Assembly: GCA_009838625.1 (NCBI GenBank)
Contig: VXRG01000074.1
Location: 1 to 42,817, forward strand
Reading direction: 5' to 3'
Length of the DNA: 42,817 nt
Origin: Caldilineaceae bacterium SB0664_bin_27
GTDB lineage: Bacteria > Chloroflexota > Anaerolineae > Caldilineales > Caldilineaceae
Shown piece after piece: positions 14,981 to 24,351 of the stretch. Position 1 is the stretch's first letter. Each line of letters begins with the position of its first letter. The notes beneath the pieces are model-generated. The model ran no database searches. It had not been told where the DNA came from and was given only the letters and a program-made list of their open reading frames with translations. Position numbers and translations under genes: made by a program.

Positions 14981-16201
14981 TCAGACCTGAGGTGCAAGGT
15001 GGTCCAATGCGCTCAGTAACTGTTCGATTTCTTCAATCGTATTGAATGCGGCAACGCCAATGCGGACACCGCAAATCTCTGGGCGGTATTTTACGACGAT
15101 TCGATACTCTTCCAATAAGCGCTCAATAAGCTGCAGGCAGCGTTGAGGCGTGCCATCGTGCAGTTGGATTGTTGTCACGCTCGAAGAGTGTTCCCAAATC
15201 CCTGGGCTCGCGACCCGGATCCCCGGTACACAGTGCAAGCCGGCTCGCAATCGCTCGGTCAGCGAACGACATTGCTCTTCAATCTTCTCCAGTCCTATGC
15301 CCTGCACCGTCGCCACGCAGGCGCCTGCGCCTATCCGTAAAGCATAGTTCTGCGTACCCAACTCATTCAAGGCCCCCGCCGCCATCAGACTGCCGTCGAT
15401 GCCGCCCCCTTCTCCCATTGGGAGAGGGAGACAGAAAGGATTGTAGTCCATCCTGCCTTCGTCGGAAACCACCAAAAATCCGATTCCAGGCGGCCCCATT
15501 AGCCACTTGTGGGTCGAGCCGCTGAAAAACTCGGCGCCGATCTCGTAGGCGTCAACCCCAAACATGCCAACCGACTGGGCGCCGTCCACAAGCGTCTTTA
15601 CCCCCCTTGACCGCGCGAGGCGCGTCCCTTCGACTACTGGCAGCCGGCGTCCGTCAATGTTGGAGACGTGGCTCATCACCAGGAGCCGGTGAGAACGCTT
15701 TAGCGTCCGATCCAGTTGCTCCAGGAAATAATCAGGCCCGCGGTAGAATGACTCGCCTGGCTCTGCGGTGGGAACGACGGTGACTTCCACCCCTCGTCCC
15801 TGCGCCAGTCCCCGCGCTGCCTGGTGCGTGCTGAGATGTTCAGCGTCAGTCACCGCCAGCTTGTCGCCCGCTTTCCAGTCTATGCTCATGATTGCCAGCC
15901 GGGAAGCGGTCGTCGTATTGTAGACCCACGCAACGTCCGACACCGAGACGCCCAACAGCTCCGCCACACTCTTGCGAGCCTTCTCGGCGCGTTCATAGAA
16001 GCGAACGCCTGGCTCCTTGCCGCGAACTGCGATAATCTCCTCGTTCTCCTCCCGCAGCGCGTCTGCCATGCAGCGCTGGACCGACCGCAGGACCGGACCG
16101 AATGTGCAACTGTTCAGATAGATGTATTCGCTCGTCAGGGGGACGTCAGCACGCAGCTGACTGAGGGAAGAGTTCTCCGGCTCGCCCGGTTCGGTGTCCA
16201 T
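14981..16201 (-). CDS. Class V aminotransferase-fold PLP enzyme
   Basis: A 406-residue fold-type I PLP enzyme of the class V group (cysteine desulfurase / isopenicillin-N-epimerase-like). The PLP lysine lies in GSTHKWLMGPPG, the cofactor-binding Asp in TLVDGAQSVG, and the phosphate-side motif TTTASRLA earlier. Length is normal for the family. No active-site Cys loop of NifS/IscS type is obvious, so desulfurase activity is not indicated; an epimerase, lyase or transaminase role on an amino compound is more likely. It ends 28 bases before the 587-residue gene. A second class V enzyme lies at 17137-18285 but is clearly divergent from this one. Confidence 0.85.
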   Translation of the reverse strand: MDTEPGEPENSSLSQLRADVPLTSEYIYLNSCTFGPVLRSVQRCMADALREENEEIIAVRGKEPGVRFYERAEKARKSVAELLGVSVSDVAWVYNTTTASRLAIMSIDWKAGDKLAVTDAEHLSTHQAARGLAQGRGVEVTVVPTAEPGESFYRGPDYFLEQLDRTLKRSHRLLVMSHVSNIDGRRLPVVEGTRLARSRGVKTLVDGAQSVGMFGVDAYEIGAEFFSGSTHKWLMGPPGIGFLVVSDEGRMDYNPFCLPLPMGEGGGIDGSLMAAGALNELGTQNYALRIGAGACVATVQGIGLEKIEEQCRSLTERLRAGLHCVPGIRVASPGIWEHSSSVTTIQLHDGTPQRCLQLIERLLEEYRIVVKYRPEICGVRIGVAAFNTIEEIEQLLSALDHLAPQV

Positions 16202-16289
16202 TGAGTCACTCGTTGGATCTGGAAGCGTGTAGACGCAACTTCTCTAGGGCGTTCCTGGCAGCCGCGAATTCTGCCCGTCCTGCTACCGT

Positions 16290-17108
16290 CTACTTGGTCG
16301 GGTCCAGGGCATCCTGAAGCCCATCTCCCATCAGCGTGAAAGCGTACATCGCCAGCGCGATCATCAGACCCGGGAAGAAGGCCAGATACCAGTGCGACTG
16401 AATCGCGCTGAGATAGTCATTGAGCATACGCCCCCAGCTGGGAAGCGGCGGGTTGATGCCGATCCCCAGAAAACTCAGGCCCGATTCGCCCAGAATCGCG
16501 CCGGGGATGCCCAAAGTCACGCTGACGATAATGGGAGACAAGGTGTTCGGCAAAAGGTGGCGGATGATGATGCGATAGTTGGGTACGCCAATACAGGTCG
16601 CCGCCAGGACGTAGTCCTGTTCGCGCAATGAGAGGAACTGGCCGCGTACCAGGCGCGCAATACCCATCCAGCCGGTGACAGCGAAGACAAAAAGAACGTT
16701 GCGAAAGCCTGGCCCCAGAACGCTGATGATCAGAATGCCCAGCAACAGATTGGGAACGGAGTTGATGATCTCAATGATACGAATAAGTACGAAGTCGACA
16801 GCGCCGCCGTACCAGGCCGCGGCCGCCCCATAAGGGAGGCCGATGCCAAGAGCAATGATATTGCTGATAAAGCCAATCGCCAGCGAAAGGTGCTCACACA
16901 ATGCGACCTCCCCACCCTCCTTCCACTCCCCCGGATTCAGTTCCAAAGCGCAAAATGGCCAGAGAAAAGCCCTCGTGCCCCGGCGCCCTGCGCGAATCAG
17001 TCGCCACAGTAGTTCTATGCCCTCGGACGCTCCGCGCGGCAGAATCTCCAGCACAGCGAGCGATACTTGACTGATCTGCATGCAAACGCTGCCTTCTGCA
17101 GCGCCCAC
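16290..17108 (-). pseudogene. Truncated DppC-type ABC permease relic
   Basis: The last 200 residues, from about SLAIGFISNIIALGIG onward, are a good DppC/OppC-type permease core with the EAA-loop region (AATCIGVPNYRIIIRHLLPNTL) and the usual DALDP C-terminus. The normal N-terminus, with its first membrane helix and GTDELGRD motif (present in the intact permease at 20653-21531), is missing. About 72 residues of unrelated, non-hydrophobic sequence take its place, opening with GTG at 17108. I read this as a deletion or rearrangement with the junction near 16890. It has no adjacent DppB or binding-protein partner. A real but shortened protein cannot be excluded. Confidence 0.7.
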
Positions 17109-17136
17109 AGTTCACTTGTCAGGAGGGACTTACAGG

Positions 17137-18285
17137 TCAAACCATGGCTTTCAGACCGGTAACCAGTCTGTCAAGATCCTCTTCATTGTTGAAGACATGC
17201 GTGGAAACGCGGATCATGGAACCGTCCAGTTCCAACGGCGCGACCAGAACCTTTCTTTCCTTCAGATGCTCCAGTATCTCCGCCGATGTGAACTCACCAA
17301 GACTGAAAGTCACGATACCAGATGACTTTCCGTAGGGCAGAGGCGTATGCAGTGTCAGTCCTGAAACCTCACGGAGGGCCGCCTTAAGGCGGTCGGTGAA
17401 ATCGGCGATGTAAGAGAACACGTTCTCCCAACCAATCTCCTCCCAGAAGTCGAGCGCCTTGCCAAAGCCGATCTGGTCAGCCAAATTTCGCGTTCCGAAC
17501 TCAAAACGCTTGGCCTCGTCCAGCAAAGTCAGACCGCCGACCAGATCAAAGTCCTTCTGCGAATGGGAGCCGATCCAGCTCGGCTGGACCCAGGGAATCA
17601 TGTCACGGCGCGCGTAGAAACCACCAGTCCCTTGCGGCGCCATAATGTACTTGTGCCCGCTGAAGGCGTAGAAGTCACAGTCCAGCTCGCGCATATCAAC
17701 CGGAATGGCCCCATAGGCCTGGGCCCCGTCCAGCAAGACCGGAATTCCCCTCTCATGCGCCAGGTCGACCAAGGCCCGCGCCGGCAGCCGCTGCCCAGTG
17801 CGCCGGCAAACATGGCTGATCGAAACGACCCGTGTCCGCGCATCGAGCATCTGCTCAAACTGTTCCAGCATCTGCTCCTCGTCATGCACGACCTGCAGAA
17901 AGCGCAGCTCGATGCCATAGCGGTGGACGTGGCTGTACCAGGTGATGCGGTTGCCCGGATGCTCCTTGTCGCTCAGTATGACGTTGTCCCCCGCCTGCCA
18001 GTTGATTCCATTGGCAACGATGTTGATGCCGATGGTCGTGTTTTCACCCAGAACGATCTCATCGCCGTCAGCGTTCATCGACTGTGCGACCTTCTCACGC
18101 GTCGCTTCAAACCCCTCCAACATCTTCTCGTGAATACCGGGCGCGGCCCCGCCGGCGTTCTGAAACTGCGCCCAACGGTTCGTCTCCTCGATCACCGGCT
18201 CCATCTTCGGCGAGAAGCCGCTGCTCTGAAAGTAGGCGTACTCGTGGGTGATGGGAGTGAGGCTTCGGACATCGGACAGTTGCAT
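17137..18285 (-). CDS. Class V aminotransferase-fold PLP enzyme, intact parent of the pseudogene
   Basis: A PLP-dependent enzyme of about 382 residues. The Schiff-base lysine is in FSGHKYIMAP, the pyridine-binding Asp in VLLDGAQAYG, and an SH motif in SISHVCRR. The start is the second of two close ATGs (18285): AGAGGAA is 8 bases upstream of it, whereas it abuts the first ATG (18291). The gene starts just after the stop of the 759-residue gene (the upstream ATG would overlap that stop as ATGA), so translation is probably coupled. A decayed partial copy lies at 24632-25798. Reaction unknown; the family includes selenocysteine lyase-, kynureninase- and epimerase-like members. Confidence 0.87.
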   Translation of the reverse strand: MQLSDVRSLTPITHEYAYFQSSGFSPKMEPVIEETNRWAQFQNAGGAAPGIHEKMLEGFEATREKVAQSMNADGDEIVLGENTTIGINIVANGINWQAGDNVILSDKEHPGNRITWYSHVHRYGIELRFLQVVHDEEQMLEQFEQMLDARTRVVSISHVCRRTGQRLPARALVDLAHERGIPVLLDGAQAYGAIPVDMRELDCDFYAFSGHKYIMAPQGTGGFYARRDMIPWVQPSWIGSHSQKDFDLVGGLTLLDEAKRFEFGTRNLADQIGFGKALDFWEEIGWENVFSYIADFTDRLKAALREVSGLTLHTPLPYGKSSGIVTFSLGEFTSAEILEHLKERKVLVAPLELDGSMIRVSTHVFNNEEDLDRLVTGLKAMV

Positions 18286-18287
18286 TG

Positions 18288-20567
18288 TCATTTCCTCTGC
18301 AGTTTCCGCAATACGATAGTTTTTTCATCGAAATGGTTTTCGGGGCCCTGCAGGTACAGCAGCAGGCGGCCGTCCTCCGATACCAACGGCTGCCTCGCCA
18401 CGCCGTCTACCTCAACACTTACGCGATCGCCCGGGGCGTACCCTTGCACGACCATCCCCTGGTACCGGATGAAATACGCCCGAATCGTAAGTTCCCCCGA
18501 AGCAGTCTCGAAGCTCACGTCGAAAAAACGCGTGCTCTTGCTATTGGCCTGCGCCACAAAAGGATGCCGGGCACCGCCCCCTTCTAAACGGACCGTACAT
18601 GATGCTCCCGGCTCCAGCCGCGGCAAAGTGAAGAAACGATTGCCTACTATATGCGCCAAATAGCGGGCCCCCTCGCCCGATTCCTGGCAGGTGTCGAGGC
18701 GAAGCGAAGCGTATTCCACCTCCGGTGCTGCTTCACTCTCGTCTGCAACTGCACCTGCGCCCAGTGCGTCCGGCCCCGCCTGCTCCGGTGCCCCAACCGG
18801 GATTGCCGATTCCACCATAAGTTCCTCAATCGCCCTCCCCGTCGGGTTGTGGGCTTGGATCGTTCTCCCGCCGTCGGTCACTCGGAACTGAACGTCTTCG
18901 TAGTCCTGCATGCGTTCATAGATCGCTCGCTGCGTGGCTTGCCACAAGTTGAGACGCTCGGCTCGCCGGATGGAGTAACACATCCAGTCAAAGGTCCCGC
19001 GGCCGTGATTGTAGCTGGGATCAACTGTAAACAGGGGATGATATTGGAGCTGGTAGACGCCGTCCCCCAGAGCTGTTTCGGGATCCTGGTCTTTGCTGTT
19101 CGGCCGCTCGTAAACTGCATCAATCACTTCAGGCGGCGGATCGTATTCATGCGTAATGTCCCAGCCACGCAGTTGACGGCACTCTTCAGAAGTACTGACC
19201 ACGCCGTGGAAAGGAAACCAGAAACCTGGACTTGCAATTGTCGGCGAGGTAAGTGTCTGATAAGTGACCACCATGTCACCCATCTGTGGGTTGGGTGTCC
19301 TGTCCCCGTACTCGGCCATCAAGTGAAAGTGAAAAGTGCCCAGACCGAGAAAATGGGGAACTGTCTGATAAAGATAATCCATGGCGTCGATCATCTCAGG
19401 ATATACGCTATAGCCGCCGTGGCGTCCGCCGGTGTAGAGTCGGACGCCCAGGTTTTTCTCGGACTCGATCACGTGGCGGGCGAGGTTGGCGCCCATCATC
19501 CACTTGGGCGGAGTCTCTTGGATGGCGTCATTGTGCAGGCCGATTTCGATGAACTCGTTCTTTGAAATCTCCCGTACCCACTGCTGGTCCATCTCCGTAG
19601 TTGTCGCTTCGGGAGAAATGTTTGCATCGAGCAGTGTGTGGGTGGCCGGAATGAGGTGCTCCTCCTGGTAGCGCAACATTGTCATGTCCACCGACTTGTC
19701 CGGATCGTGGCGGATGTTCATGACCCCGTCGTAGCTGCCGAAGGTACGCAGACGGGAGTTCCAGAAGCGCTCCTGCCCGCAAGACCACAGCACCTCGCGC
19801 AGCTGGTATAGAAGAGTCTCGGCCCAGTTGAACGGGTTAAACCAACGCCGAATTTCTTCGGCGTTCAGGTGGGCCTGCCACACGCCCCCCATGTGTTCAA
19901 AAAGCGCGTTGGCGACAAAGAGGCTCTTTTCCGTCTGGACGATGCCGGCTCCAACACGCCGCACCGCGGCGGAATCCGAACCGGACAGGTCACCCCCGAC
20001 CTCCTGCAGATTCGCCAGTACGGTGGAATCGGCCCTGGCTTCCGCCACGCAAGTGGTGAAGCCTTTGTAGCCTGAAATGTACCACTCCTCCCACTTGGCC
20101 CTGTCACCGAAAGGACTGTTGCTTCGCCACTGCCAGGCCGTATACCCCGTTGTCTGCGCCAGCGACAGTTTTTCCAGTCCTAGCAGTTCCTTCGGCAGGT
20201 TGGTTGGTCCGGTTACGCACAAGAACGCATCATCCTCATCCAGCCAGCGACCTATGGCATCGATGGCGGCCGGTGCCAGGCTGTGCGCGCTGGGCAAGAA
20301 GAGGAGAGAGATATCAGACAAGCGGTCGGCCAGCCCTTCGTCGTCGATGAAATCGTGTTTGAGATTGAAGCGGTTGAGGGCGGCAGAAACAGTGCTCGGC
20401 GCCAGATATGCGTATTGCCCCTTGAGCCAGCTCTTGCTCCGCCCCCAGGCGTCCTCAAATTCGTAAACGGCCCCGGCGTTTTGCGCTTCTTCAGCGTTGA
20501 CGCGCCGTGTGCCTTCGCTCCAGAGGATTCCAATATTGGCAGAGAGTTCAGGTCGCTCGGTTAGCAC
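18288..20567 (-). CDS. 759-residue protein with GATase-like N-terminus and polysaccharide-deacetylase-like core
   Basis: The first 230 residues resemble the class I amidotransferase-like/trimerisation fold found in some glycosidases (VSAALNRFNLKHDFIDDEGL, then FLPSAHSLAPAAIDAIGRWL and DDAFLCVTGP). Residues 270-480 look like a NodB-type deacetylase: VMNIRHDPDK (286-290, in place of TFDDG) and FIEIGLHND (His345). The C-terminal 200 residues are beta-rich. No signal peptide is present. The start codon is GTG with AGGAG 9 bases upstream. It follows the permease genes and is coupled to the aminotransferase. I infer hydrolysis of an amide or acetyl group on an imported saccharide-like compound; the assignment is tentative because the motifs are non-canonical. 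Confidence 0.6.
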   Translation of the reverse strand: MLTERPELSANIGILWSEGTRRVNAEEAQNAGAVYEFEDAWGRSKSWLKGQYAYLAPSTVSAALNRFNLKHDFIDDEGLADRLSDISLLFLPSAHSLAPAAIDAIGRWLDEDDAFLCVTGPTNLPKELLGLEKLSLAQTTGYTAWQWRSNSPFGDRAKWEEWYISGYKGFTTCVAEARADSTVLANLQEVGGDLSGSDSAAVRRVGAGIVQTEKSLFVANALFEHMGGVWQAHLNAEEIRRWFNPFNWAETLLYQLREVLWSCGQERFWNSRLRTFGSYDGVMNIRHDPDKSVDMTMLRYQEEHLIPATHTLLDANISPEATTTEMDQQWVREISKNEFIEIGLHNDAIQETPPKWMMGANLARHVIESEKNLGVRLYTGGRHGGYSVYPEMIDAMDYLYQTVPHFLGLGTFHFHLMAEYGDRTPNPQMGDMVVTYQTLTSPTIASPGFWFPFHGVVSTSEECRQLRGWDITHEYDPPPEVIDAVYERPNSKDQDPETALGDGVYQLQYHPLFTVDPSYNHGRGTFDWMCYSIRRAERLNLWQATQRAIYERMQDYEDVQFRVTDGGRTIQAHNPTGRAIEELMVESAIPVGAPEQAGPDALGAGAVADESEAAPEVEYASLRLDTCQESGEGARYLAHIVGNRFFTLPRLEPGASCTVRLEGGGARHPFVAQANSKSTRFFDVSFETASGELTIRAYFIRYQGMVVQGYAPGDRVSVEVDGVARQPLVSEDGRLLLYLQGPENHFDEKTIVLRKLQRK

Positions 20568-20652
20568 TGAAGTACGCTCCTGTTATAGAAGGAAGTAAGG
20601 GTGTGTGGTCTGGATCGCAATGAGGAGAGAGGCTGGACGGTCTGATTGGGCA

Positions 20653-21531
20653 TCAGTTCTGAAGCGTCATTTTCGGGTCAAGCGCGTCGCGCAGCCCGTC
20701 CCCCAGGAAGTTGATACACAACAAGGTCACAAAGAGAAATATACCAGGAATCAGAGCCAGCCACGGCGCAGATTCCATGAACTGTTGGGCGCCAATTAAC
20801 ATCTGCCCCCAGGTCGGCGTCGGCGGCTGTACGCCCAGTCCCAGATAACTGAGACTCGACTCTGCAATAATGGCGAATCCCAACGTCAGGGTAGCGTTAA
20901 CGATGACGGGAGCCAGCGTACTGGGCAGGATGTGGCGGAAAACTATCCGCCCGTTGCGGGCCCCCGTCATGCGCGCCGCTTCCACAAAGTCACGCTGCTT
21001 AATTGAAAGGATCGTGCCGCGCACGATGCGCGCCAGCCCCATCCAACTGAACACCGAGAGGATCAGGATAATACTAAACACTGACCCGCCGCCATAACGG
21101 GAAAGAATGAGCAGAAGAGGTAAGCTGGGAATCGACAGCATGATATCGGTGAAGCGCATAAGGACGCTGTCAAGATAGCCGCCGAAATACCCGGAAATCG
21201 AACCTATCACAACCCCGATCAACAGGCTAAACAGCGAAACACTGAATCCAACAAAGAGGGAAACGCGACCCCCAACCATGATGCGCAAGGCGATATCCCT
21301 ACCCAGTTCATCGGTCCCAAAGTAGTGTTCCGAAGACGGCGCAATAAGGCGCGACCGCAGATCCGTCTTGGAAATCGAGTAAGAGGAAAACAACGGGCCT
21401 GCCGCCGAGTAAAGTGTGATCACCCCAAACACGATGAGCGCCACCAGCGCAACGCGGTGACGGCGCAGTCGCTGCCAGACATCCTGCCAGTAAGTACGGG
21501 TCTGCTGTTCTTGGATTAGCTCGCTCGCCAT
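20653..21531 (-). CDS. Peptide/nickel-type ABC transporter permease (DppC-like)
   Basis: A 292-residue inner-membrane permease, intact. The first membrane helix (VALVALIVFGVITLYSAAG) is followed by the family's GTDELGRDI motif and five more helices. The ATPase-contact EAA loop is visible as AARMTGARNGRIVFRHILPSTL, and the C-terminus ends GDGLRDALDPK. It pairs with the DppB-like gene 84 bases upstream and the binding protein at 22675-24351. No ATPase gene accompanies this set. Confidence 0.93.
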   Translation of the reverse strand: MASELIQEQQTRTYWQDVWQRLRRHRVALVALIVFGVITLYSAAGPLFSSYSISKTDLRSRLIAPSSEHYFGTDELGRDIALRIMVGGRVSLFVGFSVSLFSLLIGVVIGSISGYFGGYLDSVLMRFTDIMLSIPSLPLLLILSRYGGGSVFSIILILSVFSWMGLARIVRGTILSIKQRDFVEAARMTGARNGRIVFRHILPSTLAPVIVNATLTLGFAIIAESSLSYLGLGVQPPTPTWGQMLIGAQQFMESAPWLALIPGIFLFVTLLCINFLGDGLRDALDPKMTLQN

Positions 21532-21615
21532 GTTAATCCCCGGATCCGAAAGTTCTCAAGAGGCCATCCATCCCTGGGGGCCTGAGCAGTTTCGCTGATT
21601 TCAAGCCTTGATCGC

Positions 21616-22572
21616 TCATGTGTAGACCACTCTGGGATCGATGAAGGCGTAGAGAATGTCGGCCGCGAGATTGAAGAAAGCCACGAGAAAGGCGAATATC
21701 AGAAAGACCGCCATCGCGATATTGAAATCATTATTGATGAGCGAATCGTAGATCAACCGCCCCATGCCTGGCCATGAAAAGATCGTCTCAGTGAGTACCG
21801 CTCCGCTTATAAGACCGGGGATGCTTAAGGCAATCAAAGTCACCATCGGGATGAGAGCATTCTTGAGTGCATGGCGAACGATCACTCTTCCCTCAGCCAG
21901 ACCCTTGGCGCGCGCCGTGCGCACATAGTCCTCGTGGATCACTTCCAGCATCCCGGAACGCATGTAGCGCATCCAACTCGCCATGCTGAACAGGCTAAGC
22001 ACGATAACGGGCATGATGGAGTAGCGCAATACCGTAAGAATGCCCACCTCCCTTTCCAATGAGTAGTGGCCCCCAGGCGGAAGCAGTTTCAGCTGAATTG
22101 ATAAGAAAAGGATCAGGATCAGCCCGAACCAGAAGACGGGCATGGCAATTCCGAAAAAGGAAAGAAATGAGAAGAGATAGTCCAGTAGGGAGTATTGGCG
22201 AAGAGCAGTATAGACTCCGATGGGAATTGCGATCAAGAGGCTGAAAATCAGGCTCGAACCGGTCAAAATGAGCGTGTTAATCAGCCGGTCAGGGATGATC
22301 TCGGTGACGGGGCGGTGGTAGATGCGGGAATAACCCAGGTTTCCTTGAACTACCTGCCAGAGCCAGCGGCCGTACTGCTCATAGATCGGCCTGTCGTATC
22401 CGTATAGTTTCTTGATGCGCTCGACGTGCTCCGGTGATATGTCCGGATTGCCCGCAAGCAGCAGGTCGAGTGGATCGCCGGGCGCCAGTTTGAGCATCCA
22501 GAATACGGCTACCGTGATAATGATCACGGTGGGAATCATCTGGAGTAGACGGCGGAGTATGTATCGGCCCAT
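21616..22572 (-). CDS. Peptide/nickel-type ABC transporter permease (DppB-like)
   Basis: A 318-residue permease with the standard start MGRYILRRLLQMIPT, the periplasmic PGDPLDLLL segment, six predicted helices, and the EAA loop TARAKGLAEGRVIVRHALKNALIP. It ends in YAFIDPRVVYT, as is usual for DppB. It is separated from its binding-protein gene by 102 bases that contain a terminator-like hairpin. The substrate is not readable from the permease. Confidence 0.93.
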   Translation of the reverse strand: MGRYILRRLLQMIPTVIIITVAVFWMLKLAPGDPLDLLLAGNPDISPEHVERIKKLYGYDRPIYEQYGRWLWQVVQGNLGYSRIYHRPVTEIIPDRLINTLILTGSSLIFSLLIAIPIGVYTALRQYSLLDYLFSFLSFFGIAMPVFWFGLILILFLSIQLKLLPPGGHYSLEREVGILTVLRYSIMPVIVLSLFSMASWMRYMRSGMLEVIHEDYVRTARAKGLAEGRVIVRHALKNALIPMVTLIALSIPGLISGAVLTETIFSWPGMGRLIYDSLINNDFNIAMAVFLIFAFLVAFFNLAADILYAFIDPRVVYT

Positions 22573-22619
22573 GGGCTGAACAGAGCAGGAAACCGGGGCT
22601 TATCGACAGGAAAGAATAA

Positions 22620-22662
22620 ACGGACAGAGCGGGAGGAAACCTACCACCCTCGCTCTGTCCGT
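22620..22662 (-). terminator. Terminator-like hairpin between binding protein and permease genes
   Basis: A perfect 12-bp stem, ACGGACAGAGCG with CGCTCTGTCCGT, encloses a 19-base loop. On the minus strand it is followed by TTTATTCTTT. It starts 13 bases after the binding-protein stop. It would reduce permease expression relative to the abundant binding protein and protect the 3' end of that message. Confidence 0.65.
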
Positions 22663-22674
22663 CTCGTACCAGAG

Positions 22675-24351
22675 CTATTCCAGTACCCACTCCTCCACGT
22701 TCCAGCCGACCATGGCCTGGTCCGCCGGCTGGTATCCCTGTAGAGCGGTGTTCACGGTTGCCACGCGCACATGCCAGTAGATGGGCAACACCGGCAGCTC
22801 TTCAGCCCAGATCGCCTGCTGCTCTCGCAGGAGTGCATAGCGCTTCTCCTGGTCGAGTTCGGCATCGATCATGTCAATCAGCTCCTTGTTCTGCTCGTTC
22901 TCCGCCCAGGTGTTCCCTTCGGCGAAAAGCTGATCAAGCTGTGCGGCCGGTTGACCCGGATACCACCAACTGCGCGGTTCGACCCTTGCACTGAAGACCC
23001 AGCGCCAGATTGCAATACCCTCGAAGTTGGGCGGATCAAACAGCGTCTCGGAGAAGAGCAAGCGCGCCGAAACCGGATTGACCTCGGCAGTTATACCAAT
23101 TTCCTGCCATTGCGCCTGAACCAGTGCCGCAACCTGCTCGCGCGTGCGGTCACCGGAAATCGTTGTGATCGGGATCTCCAAGAGGTTGCCGTCGCTGTCG
23201 GCCAGCTGGCCGTCGGCGTTTGGCGTGTAACCGGCCTCGGCCAGCAACCTAAGCGCCTCGTCCGGATCGTAGTTGTATTGCCTCACGTCGGGATTGTAGG
23301 CCGGATGCGAGGAGTTGATCCAGGAGTGAGCGGGAGGTTGCTGCCCATTGAAGAGAGCTTCGTTGATCGCCTCGCGATCGATAGCAGTCAGAACGGCCTG
23401 ACGCACATACTTGTCACTCAAAGGCGGCCGGTTGACCTGGATAGTGGCATGTTCCAGCCAAAGTGCCGGCACAAAGAGGGGATCGACGTCAGGGGCCGAG
23501 TTCATGGCGTTCGCCTGCTCTAGCGAGAGCCAGCCGTCGGTCAGATGCACCTGGCCACTGGCCACGCTGACCGCCAAACTGTTGAGGTCGGGAATGATGC
23601 GGTAGAGCACCTCATCGATCGAGGGCTCCTCGCCGACGTTGAAATGCGGGTTGCGCACCAGGCGGATGTGGCTGCCCGGCACCCACTCTGAAGCCATGAA
23701 GGGACCGTTTACTACAGGATTGATGGACACCTGCTCCATGTTTCCAAAGTTTTCCCAGACATTTCCGCCCTTGGCTTTGGCCTCTTCCCACAGCGGCCGG
23801 TAAACGTGTTCCGGAATCACGTGCGTGCGCACCTCCTGATCGGGGAACAGGTTGATGCCGCGATAGTGGAGAATCGCCGTATAGTCGTCCACGATTTCTA
23901 TGCTCTCGACCGGGAAGGCCTCCGAGTAGTAAATGTAGTCGGGATCTGAGGTGATCTCAAAGGCCATGGCAAGGTCGTGGACCGTGATCTCCTCGCCATC
24001 GGACCATTTCAGCCCCTGCCTGAAGTTGTAGGTCACCTGCATCGTGCCAGCCTCTTCGTCAACAACCCAAGTGCCGTCGGCCTGGCTTGGCAGCGACTCC
24101 AGGATCTCAGCGAAAGGCTGGTTGTCGCCTCCGAAAGAGATCGGCTTACGCCACATGAAGGACATGATATCCGAGCCAGTGCGCGTAGAGCCCCACATGA
24201 CAAACACGTTTTCGGGCTCCTGCGAAGTGCCTACGACCAGAACTTTAGGGCCTTCTTCTTCCATCATTTCGTCGGCAGGCGCTGCCGCGACACAGCCGAC
24301 GATGACAAGGCTGAAGATGAGAATGGCAATCCAAACTGAGTAGCGCTTCAT
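22675..24351 (-). CDS. ABC transporter substrate-binding lipoprotein (SBP family 5)
   Basis: A 558-residue extracytoplasmic binding protein of the peptide/nickel/oligosaccharide type. It has a lipoprotein signal (MKRYSVWIAILIFSLVIVGC, lipidated Cys20) and then an acidic linker. Family features include FRQGLKWSDGEEITVHDLAMAFE, YIYYSEAFPVESIEIVDD and YVRQAVLTAIDREAINEALF. GGAAGGAG before the ATG is an excellent ribosome-binding site. It heads the ATPase-less transporter set. The neighbouring catabolic genes suggest a non-peptide ligand, such as a modified saccharide, but the ligand cannot be read from sequence. Confidence 0.92.
   Translation of the reverse strand: MKRYSVWIAILIFSLVIVGCVAAAPADEMMEEEGPKVLVVGTSQEPENVFVMWGSTRTGSDIMSFMWRKPISFGGDNQPFAEILESLPSQADGTWVVDEEAGTMQVTYNFRQGLKWSDGEEITVHDLAMAFEITSDPDYIYYSEAFPVESIEIVDDYTAILHYRGINLFPDQEVRTHVIPEHVYRPLWEEAKAKGGNVWENFGNMEQVSINPVVNGPFMASEWVPGSHIRLVRNPHFNVGEEPSIDEVLYRIIPDLNSLAVSVASGQVHLTDGWLSLEQANAMNSAPDVDPLFVPALWLEHATIQVNRPPLSDKYVRQAVLTAIDREAINEALFNGQQPPAHSWINSSHPAYNPDVRQYNYDPDEALRLLAEAGYTPNADGQLADSDGNLLEIPITTISGDRTREQVAALVQAQWQEIGITAEVNPVSARLLFSETLFDPPNFEGIAIWRWVFSARVEPRSWWYPGQPAAQLDQLFAEGNTWAENEQNKELIDMIDAELDQEKRYALLREQQAIWAEELPVLPIYWHVRVATVNTALQGYQPADQAMVGWNVEEWVLE

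Noticed and set aside
14981..18285. The two class V enzymes as a recent tandem duplication
   Set aside because: Their active-site motifs and overall sequence differ widely (GSTHKWL versus SGHKYI contexts); they are distant family members.
17563..18663. 366-codon plus-strand frame opposite the aminotransferase
   Set aside because: Antisense shadow; the minus strand has clear PLP-enzyme motifs, and the frame crosses two real genes.
22771..23523. 250-codon plus-strand frame opposite the binding protein
   Set aside because: Antisense shadow of a clear SBP5 lipoprotein gene.
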